The notes under the pieces are model-generated. The model was not told the DNA's origin, did not search any database, and worked only from the letters and a program-made list of their open reading frames with translations. Below, piece by piece: positions 45,314 to 55,930 of a stretch of DNA of 64,000 nucleotides. The position numbers and the translations under genes are program-made. The DNA comes from Corynebacterium uterequi (GTDB lineage Bacteria > Actinomycetota > Actinomycetes > Mycobacteriales > Mycobacteriaceae). The DNA lies in contig NZ_CP011546.1 of assembly GCF_001021065.1 (NCBI RefSeq), positions 1,674,001-1,738,000 on the forward strand, read 5' to 3'. Each line of letters opens with the position of its first letter. The stretch's first letter is position 1.

Positions 45314-46242
45314 GTGAGAATCCTGCTGCGCTACGCGACGTCGTTGCTGGTGGCGTCGCTGCTCATCTTCGCCGTCATGCGGCTTATCCCCGGCGACCCG
45401 GCGCGCATCGCTTTAGGGGTCACCGCCACCGACGACGCCGTCGCCGCCCTCTCCCATCAGCTCGGCACGGACCGGCCCTTACCCACCCAGTACTTCACCT
45501 GGATCACCGGGCTGCTCACCGGGGACTTCGGCGTGTCCCTGGCCTCGGGAGAAAACATCACGGCGCTGGTTGTTGACCGCGCCCAAGTCTCGCTTATCCT
45601 CTGCGGCGCCGCGATGGTCGCGTCGCTGGCGTTGGCCGTGCCCCTCGGGGTGGCCGCAGCCCGCGGGAGCTGGCTCGTTTCCGCCGCCACCCAGGTCGGC
45701 ATAGCGATCCCCAGTTTCCTCGCCGCGATCCTCCTCATCGGCCTGTTCTCCGTGCGCCTGGGATGGTTCCCGGCCAACGGATGGGTGCCACCGGGAGACG
45801 ATCCCGCCGGTTTTGCTTCCCGGATCGTGCTGCCAGTAGTGGCGCTCACCGCCGTGCAGGCGTCGATCCTCACCCGCTACGTCCGCAACGCCGTCCTCGA
45901 CGTCAGCCACGCCGATCACCTACGGACCGCGCGGGCGCTGGGGGCGTCGCGCACGTCGGCGATGGCCCGGCACGGGGTGCGCAGCGTCGCCCTGCCCGTA
46001 CTAACCGTCGCCGGGGTGCAGCTGACCAGCCTCATCGTCGGCGCGGTGGTCATCGAGAGGGTGTTTCTTCTTCCCGGGCTGGGATCCATGCTGCTCGACG
46101 CGGTGGCCGCCCGAGACATCCCCGTCGTGCAGACCATTGTCATGCTGTTGGTGGTGTTCACCCTCAGCGTTAACCTGCTCGTCGACGTCGCCTACCGGGT
46201 CATCGACCCGCGGCTGCGTCGCCAACGCGATCGGAGGCCGGC

Positions 46243-46246
<4 letters not shown>
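45314..46246 (+). CDS. ABC importer permease (DppB/OppB-like)
   Basis: 310 residues, about six spans. Opens with LLRYATSLLVASLLIFAVMRLIPGDPARI, typical of DppB-type permeases (shortened: FAVMRLIPGDPARI), and has the coupling segment HADHLRTARALGASRTSAMARHGV. GTG 45314 is preceded by AAGGAG inside the end of the binding-protein gene. Its stop overlaps the next permease by 4 bp (ATGA). Confidence 0.93.
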
Positions 46247-47041
<795 letters not shown>

Positions 47042-47049
<8 letters not shown>

Positions 47050-48472
47050 CATCACGGACTTAACCATCGACGGCCTGCTCCACGGAGTGAGCCTGGACAT
47101 CGCGCCGGGCGGCCGGCTGGGGCTGATTGGCGAGTCCGGCTCGGGGAAGTCCTTGACCGCGTTGTCGGTGATGGGCCTGCTACCGGCGGGGCTGACACCG
47201 CGCGGGTCCATCACCTTCGACGGCCAGGAGCTCATCGGGCTACCCGACCGGGCGCATCGCCGGCTGCGAGGTCCACGGATCGCCATGGTGTTTCAGGAAC
47301 CGATGACGGCGCTCGACCCCATGATGACCATCGGCGCGCAGCTCGCCGAGGCACTCGCCGGCCCGGGCGGGCACCGTCGGCGCGCGCACGCACGCGTGGC
47401 ACAGCTGCTCGCCGACGTCCAGCTCGACGCCGCCCTGGCCCGGTCCTACCCCCACGAGCTGTCCGGCGGTCAACGCCAGCGGGTCCTCATCGCTATGGCC
47501 ATCTCTCGGGACCCGGACCTGCTCATCTGCGACGAACCCACCACCGCGTTGGACGTCTTCGTCCAGGACCAAATCCTCACGCTGCTGGAGGATCTCGTCG
47601 CCGCCCGCGGCATGGCGCTGTTATTCGTCACCCACGATCTGGGGGTCATCGCCCGGATGTGTGAGGAAGTGGCCGTCATGAGCTCCGGCGAGGTCGTCGA
47701 GCGTGGTGGCGTTGCCGAGATTCTGCACACCCCGACTCATCCGTACACTCGGCAACTCGTCGCCGCCTCCCGGCCTGGCCCGCCCGCCTCGCAGCGACCG
47801 GTCGGCGAGGAGATCATCCGGGTGGAAGACGCCACCTGGCGGCCCGCGCTGAACGCGGTGAGTCTCACTGTGCGCCGCGGTGAGCGGCTCGGCATCGTCG
47901 GCGGTTCCGGCTCGGGCAAGTCCACTCTGCTCGGCCTCATCGCGGGCCTGCGCACGCCGGACTCCGGTACGGTGAGCGTGTCCGGGCGAGTGCACATGGT
48001 GTTCCAGGACCCGCAGTCCTCCCTCGACCCGCGAATGCCCGTTGCGACTTCGGTGGCGGAGGCGTGCCGTGGTGATCGGGCAAGGGCCGAGGAGGCGCTT
48101 GCGGAGGTGGGAATTGCCGGTGAACGCCACGGGGACCTGCCGCACCAGTTTTCCGGCGGGCAGCGCCAGCGCATTTCCATCGCCCGGGCTAATGCTCCCC
48201 GCCCGGATATTCTCTTAGCCGATGAGCCGGTCTCCGCGCTCGACGTCTCGGTCCGTGCCCAGGTCCTCGACGCTCTCAATCGCCTCGTCGACGACCACGG
48301 TTTGACCTTGGTGTTTGTGTCGCACGACCTCTCCGTCGTGCGCCAGGTGTGCACGACCGTGGCGGTGGTACACGACGGCGAAATCGTCGAACACGGCCCA
48401 ACGGAGCAGGTGTGGCAGCGGCCGCAGCATCCCTACACCCAGGCGTTGCTCGCGGCGGTGCCGTCGGTATAG
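47042..48472 (+). CDS. ABC importer ATPase, two nucleotide-binding domains fused (DppD-DppF)
   Basis: 476 residues containing two ATPase domains. First: LIGESGSGKSLTALSVMG, LSGGQRQRVLIAMAIS and LLICDEPTTALDV. Second (from ~residue 270): IVGGSGSGKSTLLGLIAG, FSGGQRQRISIARANA and ILLADEPVSALDV. Other systems use separate DppD and DppF proteins; here both are in one chain. GTG 47042 with GGAGG five bases upstream is the likely start. It completes a four-gene importer. Confidence 0.93.
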
Positions 48473-48496
48473 CGGCGTCGACTCGCCCGGACGCCG
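48473..48496 (+). terminator. Possible terminator hairpin after the ABC importer
   Basis: CGGCGTC (48473-48479) / GACGCCG (48490-48496) immediately after the ATPase stop, loop 10 bases, no T-run. A second small hairpin CCGCC/GGCGG (48507-48521) overlaps the end of the next gene on the other strand. Confidence 0.35.
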
Positions 48497-48509
48497 ACGG
48501 TAGTGCCGC

Positions 48510-48629
48510 CTAGCTGGCGGAGGGGCGAAGTAGTAGCGCTGGGTCGACGAGGTGTTCCTCCTCGAACTCAAACTCCTGCTCGATCTCGGCGAAGACACCG
48601 TCGTACTCGCGGGAACCGGGGAAACGCAT
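48510..48629 (-). CDS. Small acidic protein (39 aa), hypothetical
   Basis: 39 residues from ATG 48629: MRFPGSREYDGVFAEIEQE, then a run of Phe/Glu (FEFEEEHLVD) and PALLLRPSAS. It has ten Glu and little else that marks a family. The upstream sequence is GGTAGGGTTAGCGCC before the ATG, not a strong Shine-Dalgarno. It lies between the importer operon and the S33 peptidase, on the peptidase strand, 38 bp downstream of it. Reported because it is a complete frame with coherent composition; the evidence is moderate. Confidence 0.45.
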   Translation of the reverse strand: MRFPGSREYDGVFAEIEQEFEFEEEHLVDPALLLRPSAS

Positions 48630-48667
48630 GGCGCTAACCCTACCCCATCGACGTTCGGGCGTCGCCG

Positions 48668-49900
48668 TCAGCGCACCGATTTGTACAAGCGCTCAAACAG
48701 GGCCGCACCGTCGACGCGGAGACCGTCGTGCTGATACTCGGCCGTCTCGATGACGCGGACGTCGGGCAGCAATTCCGCCGTCGCGAGGCTGAGCTCGCGG
48801 GGGACGAAGATGTCATCGCGGTAGACCACCGCCGCGACGCGGGCGTCGGCCTGCGCGAGGCCCGCGGCGTCGTAGGCCGGTTCCCACTGATCCCACGCCG
48901 CCAGCTGCTCGGCGGCCTCCTTGAAGCCGATGAGCGCCGGGTCTTCGTCGAAGAGCCACGGGTAGATGTGCTCGCCGGTGAGGTAGGTGGGGTCCGCCTC
49001 GTCGAACCCGCACTTGGCGCGCAACCGGTGCGCCGACCAGTCGGTGGCCGCCTGGCCTCCCAATCCGCCGTAGATGGACTCATGGATGACCGCGTAGAGG
49101 GGATTGGGCTCGAAGGAGACTCGGGAGCCGATCGCCGCCAGGGTGTCTCCGCGCAGGCGCTTCTCCCCGCGCACCCGGTGGAAAGGTTCCTCCAACAGGC
49201 CGGCGAGCGTGTCGAAGCCGGCGCCTCGGCCGAGCTCGATGCCGATGGTGCGCAGCCGACGCGAACTCAGCCGCTCCCCTGTTGGGAGGCGTTCATCGTG
49301 GTTATCGAGATGATCGCACAGTTCGATGAGGCGGCGGCGAGCCCACGGATTGTCCTCATAGAACCGGTCGTGGCGCCGGCGCAGACTCGCGTACGTGGCG
49401 CGGTAGACCTCGTCGGCCCCGAGCATGCTGGGCAATCCGCCGGTGAGATAGGCGTAGCGAATCGCCTGCGGGTGGCGTGAGAGGTAGGCGAGGGTGCAAA
49501 AGCCGCCGAAAGACTGCCCGAGGACATCCCAGCGGTCCACTCCGAGGTGGCGGCGCAGGTCCTCGGCGTCGGCGACGATATGCGGGGCTTGGAGCAGCAT
49601 GAGATGCTTCGCGTCGCACAGCGCAGGGTCCGCGAAGCGATCCAGCCGTGTGGAGCGGCCCGTGCCGCGCTGATCCAGCAGGATGACCCGGTGGTGTTTA
49701 AGGGCGGCGGTGATCCAGCCGTCGAAGGTACGCGGCGCCGGGGACCCGGGCCCGCCCTGCAGAAACAGCAATGCCGGGGCGTGTTCTGGGCAATCGGGAC
49801 GACGCAGCTCACGCGCGTAGAGCTTCAGCTCCCCGAGGCCGGGGTTATCTCGGTCCCAGGGGACGGAAAGCTCGTGATCAATTTTGTGCAACCTCGACAT
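48668..49900 (-). CDS. Proline iminopeptidase-like hydrolase (S33 family)
   Basis: 410-residue alpha/beta hydrolase. ALLFLQGGPGSPAPRTFDGW contains the oxyanion HGGPG-like motif of prolyl aminopeptidases, LLDQRGTGRSTRLDR is the DQRGxGxS signature and DVLGQSFGGFCTLAYLSRHP holds the catalytic Ser (~128). The C-terminal catalytic Asp/His region is likely VVYRDDIFVPRE and EYQHDGLR. Peptides ending in proline are the probable substrates. Divergent from the mutarotase gene with a short gap. Confidence 0.9.
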   Translation of the reverse strand: MSRLHKIDHELSVPWDRDNPGLGELKLYARELRRPDCPEHAPALLFLQGGPGSPAPRTFDGWITAALKHHRVILLDQRGTGRSTRLDRFADPALCDAKHLMLLQAPHIVADAEDLRRHLGVDRWDVLGQSFGGFCTLAYLSRHPQAIRYAYLTGGLPSMLGADEVYRATYASLRRRHDRFYEDNPWARRRLIELCDHLDNHDERLPTGERLSSRRLRTIGIELGRGAGFDTLAGLLEEPFHRVRGEKRLRGDTLAAIGSRVSFEPNPLYAVIHESIYGGLGGQAATDWSAHRLRAKCGFDEADPTYLTGEHIYPWLFDEDPALIGFKEAAEQLAAWDQWEPAYDAAGLAQADARVAAVVYRDDIFVPRELSLATAELLPDVRVIETAEYQHDGLRVDGAALFERLYKSVR

Positions 49901-49932
49901 TCTTCCTCATCGTAGTAGCTAGCATCGAGGTC

Positions 49933-50715
49933 ATGACCGACGCCACAACTTTCAAGTCCGATAACCTGAAGATCTCCGCCAACGGCGCGCACGTCCTGTC
50001 CGCTGCGACGTCGCTGGGCGAGCTGTTCTACGTCTCCTCCGCGTCTTCCTTTGCCGAGGGCGCCGCAATCCGCGGCGGCAACCCCATCGTCGCCCCCTGG
50101 TTCGCCACCTTCCTCGGCGAGCTGCAGCACGGCTGGGCCCGCGTTCAGCAATGGGAGATCTCGGAGGTCGACGGCGGCTTCCACGCCTCCCTGAGCAACG
50201 ACGGCCTCGTCCTGGGCTTCGACGCCCTCAACGTCAATGATTCCGTGACCCTGCGGCTGACCGTGGAGAACACCACCGACGAGTCCCGGATGTTCCAGAT
50301 GGCCTTCCACCCGTACTTCGCCGTGTCCAACGTCGAGGAGATCGCCGTGCGCGGGCTCGACGGAGTGGACGTCAGCGACCGGGCGAAGAACGCCCCGGTG
50401 CCGAACTTCACCCAGGAAGGCGACATCACCTTCTCCGGCGAGGTGGACCGCATCTACCACGCGTCGAAGACCGTCGAGATTGTCGACGCCGAGCGTGTGC
50501 TGAGCATCTCCGCGGTGGGGGCGGACTCTACCATCGTGTGGAACCCGGGTGCGGAGAAGGCCGACACCATGGCTGATCTGGGTGCCGGCGAGTTCCCGGG
50601 CTTCGTGTGCGTCGAGCCCGCGCTGCTGGGTGCGGACTTCACCCAGGGCGTGCAGCTCTCCCCGGGTGAGATCACCACCTTGGAGATGACTGTTAACGTG
50701 TCAGCGCGTTCTTAG
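49933..50715 (+). CDS. Aldose 1-epimerase family protein (hexose-6-phosphate mutarotase-like)
   Basis: 260 residues of the galactose mutarotase-like fold. AIRGGNPIVAPWFATF resembles the RGGIPICWPWFG motif of YeaD-type hexose-6-phosphate epimerases, and MAFHPYFAVSNVEEI holds the conserved His (HPYF). TIVWNPGAEKADTMADLG and GFVCVEPALLG complete the site. ATG 49933 lies 2 bp after GAGG; the frame is open upstream. Convergent with the YeeE-TusA gene, 23-bp overlap. Confidence 0.88.
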   Translation: MTDATTFKSDNLKISANGAHVLSAATSLGELFYVSSASSFAEGAAIRGGNPIVAPWFATFLGELQHGWARVQQWEISEVDGGFHASLSNDGLVLGFDALNVNDSVTLRLTVENTTDESRMFQMAFHPYFAVSNVEEIAVRGLDGVDVSDRAKNAPVPNFTQEGDITFSGEVDRIYHASKTVEIVDAERVLSISAVGADSTIVWNPGAEKADTMADLGAGEFPGFVCVEPALLGADFTQGVQLSPGEITTLEMTVNVSARS

Positions 50716-52099
50716 TCACCGTCACCGTCCAGCCGGCCGCGCCTTCCTGAGCGAACTCGGAGATGGCGTGGCCGTTGTCGGCTGCCCACTGGGGGATGGA
50801 ATCCGTTCCCTGCGTGCAGTCGAAGGAGATGACCATCTCGTCGCCGTCGTCGAGGGTGGCGATCGCCTCCTTGGCTTCGACGAGCGGGAAGGGGCACACC
50901 ATCCCCATGGCGTCGAGGTGATAGCGGTGCGCCGTGAGCTGGGTGAGCTTCTCGGTGACCGGGGCCTTGGTCTTGGTGGCTACTCCTAGGAAACCGCTGG
51001 CCACCGGGATGTTGGCGAGGTAATCCGTGGCCGGGGCGGCCGGCGCCGCACCGCCGACGGCGGGCTGGTCGCGCCGGGTCTGCGGCGCCACCGGCGCCGG
51101 GCGCTTCTTCGGCGTGATCCACAGCTTGGCCCCGAGGCCGATGCCCAGCGCGATGGCTCCCAGCGCCACCCAGCCCTGGAAGCTGAACAGGGACGTCTCG
51201 ACCATGCCGTTGCCCACGGTGCAGCCGCCGGCCAGGGTGGCGCCGACGCCCATGAACACCCCACCCCAGACCGAGCGAACGGCCACGGTGGCGTCGGGAA
51301 CCCGGACGCGGAACTCGCCGGTGGCCTTCGCGGCCGCGTAGGCGCCGATGAGCAAGCCGACGACGAGCATGACACCCCAGTTCAGGCGGGCGGGGTCGCC
51401 GGTGGCGGTGAAGGTGATGATGTCGGCCGTCGGCGTGGTGATTCCCAGCCCCGAGTTACGCCCCGCAGCCGCCGAGAGCGGCCACGCGATGACCCCGAGT
51501 AGACCGACCAGTACACCAGCGGTGTACATGTGCAGCGGCTTCTTGTACCAGGGAGCGTCGATCATCGCCTTGGGGCGGGCGGCGTCCTTGACCAGGAAGT
51601 ACCGGGCGGCGACGAGTGTGCCGGCGCTCAGGGCGAGGGCGAACACCCAGGGGCTCAGCCCTGTCGCCTCGGGGAGGGTGGTCCAACCGGTGTCGTAGGA
51701 CTTCATCCAGGCGTCGAATTTATTGAGGACGCCGTACTTCATCGCCGCTGCGGACAGGCCGTAGGTCAACAGGGCGATCCATGACCCGACCAGGCCTTCG
51801 GCGGAGCGGTACCACGTGCCAGAGGCGCATCCGCCAGCGAGCACGATGCCGAGGCCGAAGAGCAATCCGCCAACGATGACCGCAGCCGGGGCGAACGTGG
51901 AGTACTCCGGGGCGATAACGCCGGCGCTGGTCAAGGCGGCGAGACCGACCGCGTGGACGGAGATGACGATGAACAACGCAACGAGGTTGCGCCAGGTATT
52001 AGACAACCAGATGTCCCGGATCATGCCGGTGACGCAGAAGCGCCCTCGTTGCATGACGACGCCTAGCAGTACGCCGACGCCAAGGCCCGTGAGGATCAT
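50693..52099 (-). CDS. YeeE/YedE transporter fused to a TusA sulfurtransferase domain
   Basis: 468 residues. Residues 1-~345 are a YeeE/YedE membrane domain with about nine spans and the paired motifs MQRGRFCVTGMIRD, LAGGCASGTWYRSAEGL and LAGGCTVGNGMVETSLF, including conserved cysteines that carry sulfur. A linker leads to a C-terminal TusA/SirA domain (~390-468) with LDAMGMVCPFPLVEAKEAIA, whose Cys would accept a persulfide. Thiosulfate import handing sulfur to the fused TusA is the likely role. A promoter is visible upstream. Confidence 0.92.
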   Translation of the reverse strand: MILTGLGVGVLLGVVMQRGRFCVTGMIRDIWLSNTWRNLVALFIVISVHAVGLAALTSAGVIAPEYSTFAPAAVIVGGLLFGLGIVLAGGCASGTWYRSAEGLVGSWIALLTYGLSAAAMKYGVLNKFDAWMKSYDTGWTTLPEATGLSPWVFALALSAGTLVAARYFLVKDAARPKAMIDAPWYKKPLHMYTAGVLVGLLGVIAWPLSAAAGRNSGLGITTPTADIITFTATGDPARLNWGVMLVVGLLIGAYAAAKATGEFRVRVPDATVAVRSVWGGVFMGVGATLAGGCTVGNGMVETSLFSFQGWVALGAIALGIGLGAKLWITPKKRPAPVAPQTRRDQPAVGGAAPAAPATDYLANIPVASGFLGVATKTKAPVTEKLTQLTAHRYHLDAMGMVCPFPLVEAKEAIATLDDGDEMVISFDCTQGTDSIPQWAADNGHAISEFAQEGAAGWTVTVTKNALTR

Positions 52100-52141
52100 C
52101 GAAAACCCGCCTTTTCTTCAGGGGTACACAGTGTCCCGTGA

Positions 52142-52171
52142 AGTTTAAGACAGCTCGGTACGCTTTGTCCA
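52142..52171 (-). promoter_or_regulatory. Putative promoter of the YeeE-TusA gene
   Basis: On the minus strand TGGACA (52171-52166), an 18-bp spacer and TAAACT (52147-52142), predicting a start near 52135 and a ~36-nt leader before ATG 52099. Confidence 0.5.
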
Positions 52172-52223
52172 GTTTTTCCGAACCGCTCGGTCTATAGCGG
52201 GTTTGTCGTAGCCAGGCGCCGGC

Positions 52224-54071
52224 CTATCCCTCGTCGGTAGACAACGCCGCGACGAAGGCCTCCTGCGGCACCTCCACCGAGCCAATGTTCTTCATCCGCT
52301 TTTTACCAGCCTTCTGCTTCTCCAGCAGCTTGCGCTTACGGGAAACGTCGCCGCCGTAGCACTTTGCCAACACGTCCTTGCGCAAGGCCCGAATGTTCTC
52401 CCGGGCGATGATCTTGGAACCGATCGCCGCCTGGATAGGCACCTCGAACTGCTGACGCGGGATGAGCTCACGCAGCTTCTTGGTCATCTTCAGCCCGTAG
52501 TGGCGGGCGTCGTCGCGGTGCACGATGGCGCTAAACGCGTCCACGGGCTCCCCCTGCAGCAAGATGTCCACCTTGACCAGGTCCGCCTCCTGCTCCCCCG
52601 CCTCTTCGTAGTTGAGCGAGGCGTAACCGCGTGTGCGGGACTTCAACAGGTCAAAGAAATCGAAGATGATCTCGCCGAGCGGCATGATGTAACGCAGCTC
52701 CACGCGGTCCTCGGACAGGTAGTCCATGTTCTTCATCTGCCCGCGCTTGCTCTGGCACAGCTCCATGGTGGTGCCGACGAACTCGCTGGGCACAATGATC
52801 GTCATATTGACGATGGGCTCGTACACCGCCTCATTCTTGCCCTCCGGCCACTCCGAAGGATTATGGACGTGGTACTCCTCGCCGGACTCATTAACGACGT
52901 GATAGGACACGCTCGGGGCCGTGGAGATGAGATCGAGATCGAACTCCCTCTCCAGCCGGTCGCGGGTGATCTCCATATGCAACAGACCTAAGAAACCACA
53001 GCGGAAGCCGAAGCCCAAGGCCACCGACGTTTCCGGCTCGTAGGTCAACGAAGCGTCGTTGAGCTGCAGCTTTTCCAGCGCATCGCGAAGATCCGGGAAC
53101 TCCGCCTGGGACACCGGAAACAGGCCGGAATACACCATGGGGTTGGGGTCCTCATAGCCTTCCAGGGCCTGCACAGCGCCGTTCGCCGCCCACGTGATCG
53201 TGTCGCCCACCTTCGTTTCGCGGACGTCCTTCACGCCGGTAATAACGTAACCCACCTCGCCGGGGCCGAGGCCCTGACACGGCTTCGGGGTGGGCGAAAC
53301 GACGCCGATTTCGAGGATCTCGTGCGTGGCCCCGGTCGCCATCATCTTGATCTTCTGACGTGGTTTAAGGGTGCCGTCGACCATGCGGATGTAGGTCACC
53401 ACGCCCCGGTAGGTGTCGTACACCGAGTCGAACACCAAGGCTCGCGCCGCCGCGTCACCCGGCTCCGTCGTCACCGGTGCGGGAACCAGCTCGGTGAGCC
53501 GGTCGAGCAGCGCCTCCACGCCCTCGCCGGTCTTACCGGACACGCGCAGCACCTCCTCGGGCTCACAGCCGATAATGTGAGCGATCTCCTCGGAGTACTT
53601 GTCGGGGTCCGCGGCCGGCAGGTCAATTTTGTTGAGAACCGGGATGATCTCCAGGTCCTTTTCCATCGCCAGGTACAGGTTGGCCAACGTCTGCGCCTCG
53701 ATGCCCTGAGCGGCATCCACGAGGAGGATAGCCCCCTCACACGCCTCAAGGGCGCGGGAGACCTCGTAGGTGAAGTCGACGTGGCCGGGGGTGTCGATCA
53801 TCTGCAGGATCATCCGCTCACCGGCATGCTCGCCCGAGCGGGGAATCCACGGCAGGCGAACGTTCTGCGCCTTGATGGTGATGCCGCGCTCGCGCTCGAT
53901 ATCCATGTTGTCCAGGTACTGGTCGCGCATGTCTCGCTCAGCCACGACGGCCGAGAGCTGCAGGATTCGGTCCGCCAACGTCGACTTACCATGATCGATG
54001 TGGGCGATGATGCAGAAATTGCGGATCTTATCCAGATCCGTAAACGTCTGCTCCGCGTAATTCGTGCTCAA
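52224..54071 (-). CDS. lepA: Elongation factor 4 (LepA)
   Basis: Ribosomal back-translocation GTPase. 615 residues: [20 protein letters not shown] (P-loop), [32 protein letters not shown] and [10 protein letters not shown] in the G domain; the C-terminal LepA-specific domain contains [20 protein letters not shown]. The start is TTG 54071, with AAGGAG nine bases upstream. It is separated from the divergent PemK-like gene by ~170 bp of non-coding DNA. Confidence 0.97.
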   Translation of the reverse strand: MSTNYAEQTFTDLDKIRNFCIIAHIDHGKSTLADRILQLSAVVAERDMRDQYLDNMDIERERGITIKAQNVRLPWIPRSGEHAGERMILQMIDTPGHVDFTYEVSRALEACEGAILLVDAAQGIEAQTLANLYLAMEKDLEIIPVLNKIDLPAADPDKYSEEIAHIIGCEPEEVLRVSGKTGEGVEALLDRLTELVPAPVTTEPGDAAARALVFDSVYDTYRGVVTYIRMVDGTLKPRQKIKMMATGATHEILEIGVVSPTPKPCQGLGPGEVGYVITGVKDVRETKVGDTITWAANGAVQALEGYEDPNPMVYSGLFPVSQAEFPDLRDALEKLQLNDASLTYEPETSVALGFGFRCGFLGLLHMEITRDRLEREFDLDLISTAPSVSYHVVNESGEEYHVHNPSEWPEGKNEAVYEPIVNMTIIVPSEFVGTTMELCQSKRGQMKNMDYLSEDRVELRYIMPLGEIIFDFFDLLKSRTRGYASLNYEEAGEQEADLVKVDILLQGEPVDAFSAIVHRDDARHYGLKMTKKLRELIPRQQFEVPIQAAIGSKIIARENIRALRKDVLAKCYGGDVSRKRKLLEKQKAGKKRMKNIGSVEVPQEAFVAALSTDEG

Positions 54072-54242
54072 TCCTCAAAGCTCCTTAACAACAACAATCC
54101 CCGGGGCTGCTTTCTCCTTGACGAGAGTAACACTGACCTTTACAACGGCTGTAGACTTGGGAGGATACTTCCACGGCCGTCGCGACCTCAGGGCTCCCCC
54201 GTGCGCACTGCGACGACCTCAGCGACCAGGACGTGATTACCC
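54072..54242. other. Intergenic region between lepA and the PemK/MazF-like gene
   Basis: 171 bp that must hold both divergent promoters. TACTCT (minus strand, about 54125) is a possible lepA -10. I see no large palindrome or RNA gene. Confidence 0.5.
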
Positions 54243-54743
54243 GTGTTCTTTCGCCAGCGCAAGCGACACAGCGTCGAAGACGCGCTGAAGGCACTGCGCA
54301 GCCGCCTGGGGCTCACGGAGTCCACGGAGCCGGCGGACGCCGCACGCACCATCGCCACCATCACCGTCCACAAGACCGAGGACAAAGCCCGCGCGATCGT
54401 GTACGGGGCGGACATCGACGGCCAAGTCGAGGCCGGCGAGGTGGTGTGGCTGTGGGTGCCGGCTAACCCGCCAGCGGAACGCGTCATGCTCGTCGTCGGC
54501 CGCACCCTGGCCGGAGACGTCCTCGGGCTCCTCATCTCTCCCGACGAGCGCCATGCCGACGAACCCGAGTGGATCAGCATCGGCACCGGCTACTGGGAAC
54601 CCAGCGGGCATCCGACGTGGATCCGCCTAGACAAGCTCATCGAGGTCCCCGAGCACGACGTCCGACGGGAGGGGCTGCTCTTTCCCGAGCGCCGTTTTGA
54701 CAGGCTTGCTCAGGAACTGCGCCGCCGTTTTGGCTGGTTCTGA
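54243..54743 (+). CDS. PemK/MazF-like family protein
   Basis: 166 residues. The C-terminal ~100 residues read as a PemK/MazF fold: GEVVWLWVPANPPAERVMLV, GRTLAGDVLGLLISPDERH and HPTWIRLDKLIEVPEHDVR, ending RRRFGWF. The first ~60 residues are helical and charged (VEDALKALRSRLGLTEST). In real toxins this fold is an RNase, but here no antitoxin gene is beside it and the lepA-rpsT position is shared with actinobacterial homologues, so a housekeeping role is as likely as a toxin. Start GTG 54243. Confidence 0.7.
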   Translation: MFFRQRKRHSVEDALKALRSRLGLTESTEPADAARTIATITVHKTEDKARAIVYGADIDGQVEAGEVVWLWVPANPPAERVMLVVGRTLAGDVLGLLISPDERHADEPEWISIGTGYWEPSGHPTWIRLDKLIEVPEHDVRREGLLFPERRFDRLAQELRRRFGWF

Positions 54744-54910
54744 CCTTAGGTGGTAGAGTTCTCCAGGTTATTCACGATCGCCGCGTGATCGGCCTTCCAG
54801 GCGGGCAGGACCTTGGGCTCGCATTGTGAAGCGTCGTTACGTTCTTCCACGGCGATGGTGGGTCGAAAACAATAAAGTTCTACGACTCGAAAGTCAAGAG
54901 GTTTTTCACC

Positions 54911-55174
54911 ATGGCTAACATCAAGCAGCAGAAGAAGCGCGTTCTCACCAACGAGAAGCGTCGTCAGCGCAACCAGGCCGTTCGCTCCGCCGTGCGCACG
55001 GAGATCCGCAAGTTCCGCGAGGTCGTCGAGACCGGCGACAAGGCGGCCGCCGAGACCCAGCTGCGGGTCGCTTCCCGCGCGCTGGACAAGGCCGTCACCA
55101 AGGGCGTCTTCCACCGCAACAACGCAGCGAACAAGAAGTCCAAGATGGCCAAGGCCTTCAACTCCATGGCCTAA
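54911..55174 (+). CDS. rpsT: 30S ribosomal protein S20
   Basis: 87 residues, Lys/Arg-rich helices: [37 protein letters not shown] and the end [20 protein letters not shown]. Binds 16S rRNA early in assembly. AAGAGG is the ribosome binding site. Followed by hairpins that act as terminator. Confidence 0.98.
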   Translation: MANIKQQKKRVLTNEKRRQRNQAVRSAVRTEIRKFREVVETGDKAAAETQLRVASRALDKAVTKGVFHRNNAANKKSKMAKAFNSMA

Positions 55175-55182
55175 CGCTTCAC

Positions 55183-55199
55183 CGCCCCGTCGTGGGGCG
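55183..55199 (+). terminator. Hairpin just after rpsT
   Basis: CGCCCC (55183-55188) / GGGGCG (55194-55199), 5-base loop, 8 bp after the rpsT stop. No strong T-run follows; may act with the next hairpin. Confidence 0.4.
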
Positions 55200-55210
55200 T
55201 GAACGTCTTT

Positions 55211-55270
55211 ACCCCGGCTACCTCGACGCAGCGTCCCTTTCCCGGACCGCCGAACGGAAGCCGGGGTTTT
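55211..55270 (+). terminator. rpsT terminator
   Basis: ACCCCGGCT (55211-55219) / AGCCGGGGT (55259-55267), nine perfect pairs across a 39-base loop, then TTTT (55267-55270). Confidence 0.6.
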
Positions 55271-55288
55271 CCTATGCCCTACCCGGGG

Positions 55289-55930
55289 TTATAAAGCACC
55301 GAGGCCGTGAATGAACAGCGTCGCCCCAGCAACGAGGAAGAACACGCCGGCGCCGAGGTCAATGTACGGATTAGCGCGAAGCATCCGTCGCCGCACCGCC
55401 ACGGTGGACAGCAACAGCGCGACGCCCATCTGCGTGATAAGCGAGGTGGCAAACAGAAGCGCGATCACTCCCCCGGCCAGCGCCGGCGAGGGGCTCGCCG
55501 GCAACAGCGGGGCGATGATGGCCGCGAGGTAGAGCACAATCTTCGGATTGGACAGGTTCGTGGCCAGCCCGTGGCGATACAGCCGCGGAAGGGAGCCCAG
55601 TGTTGCCGCCGAGGCCTGAAGGTCCATCGGTGGCGCGAGCCGATCCTTCCACCCCGAACGAACCATCGACTGCCCGAGGTAGGCCACCCATCCGCCACCA
55701 ACTACTTGGATGACGCCCACCAGCTGCGGAAACGCATTGAGGACGGCTGCCGCGCCCAGCACCGTCAGTGCCATCCACACGAGCACCCCGGTTTCGATGC
55801 CGGCGGTCACGGCCACCGCGTGCCGGCGCGACCGCGTCGCCGTACGCATGATGAGCACAAAATCCGGTCCCGGAGTCAGCGCGCCGAGAATGTTCAGGGC
55901 CGCGAGAACGGCCAGTTGCCCGACACTCAC
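55289..55930 (-). CDS. LysE-family amino acid exporter
   Basis: 213 residues, six spans. The N-terminal LNILGALTPGPDFVLIMRTA is the LysE/RhtB signature; GGGWVAYLGQSMVRSG and ATNLSNPKIVLYLAAIIAPL are others. The start GTG 55930 overlaps the stop of the upstream ankyrin gene by 4 bp (GTGA). It exports an amino acid or analogue, not identified from sequence. Confidence 0.9.
   Translation of the reverse strand: MSVGQLAVLAALNILGALTPGPDFVLIMRTATRSRRHAVAVTAGIETGVLVWMALTVLGAAAVLNAFPQLVGVIQVVGGGWVAYLGQSMVRSGWKDRLAPPMDLQASAATLGSLPRLYRHGLATNLSNPKIVLYLAAIIAPLLPASPSPALAGGVIALLFATSLITQMGVALLLSTVAVRRRMLRANPYIDLGAGVFFLVAGATLFIHGLGAL

Noticed and set aside
52165-52190. Hairpin with T-run downstream of lepA as its terminator
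   Set aside because: The T-run is on the wrong side for the minus strand, so it cannot terminate lepA.
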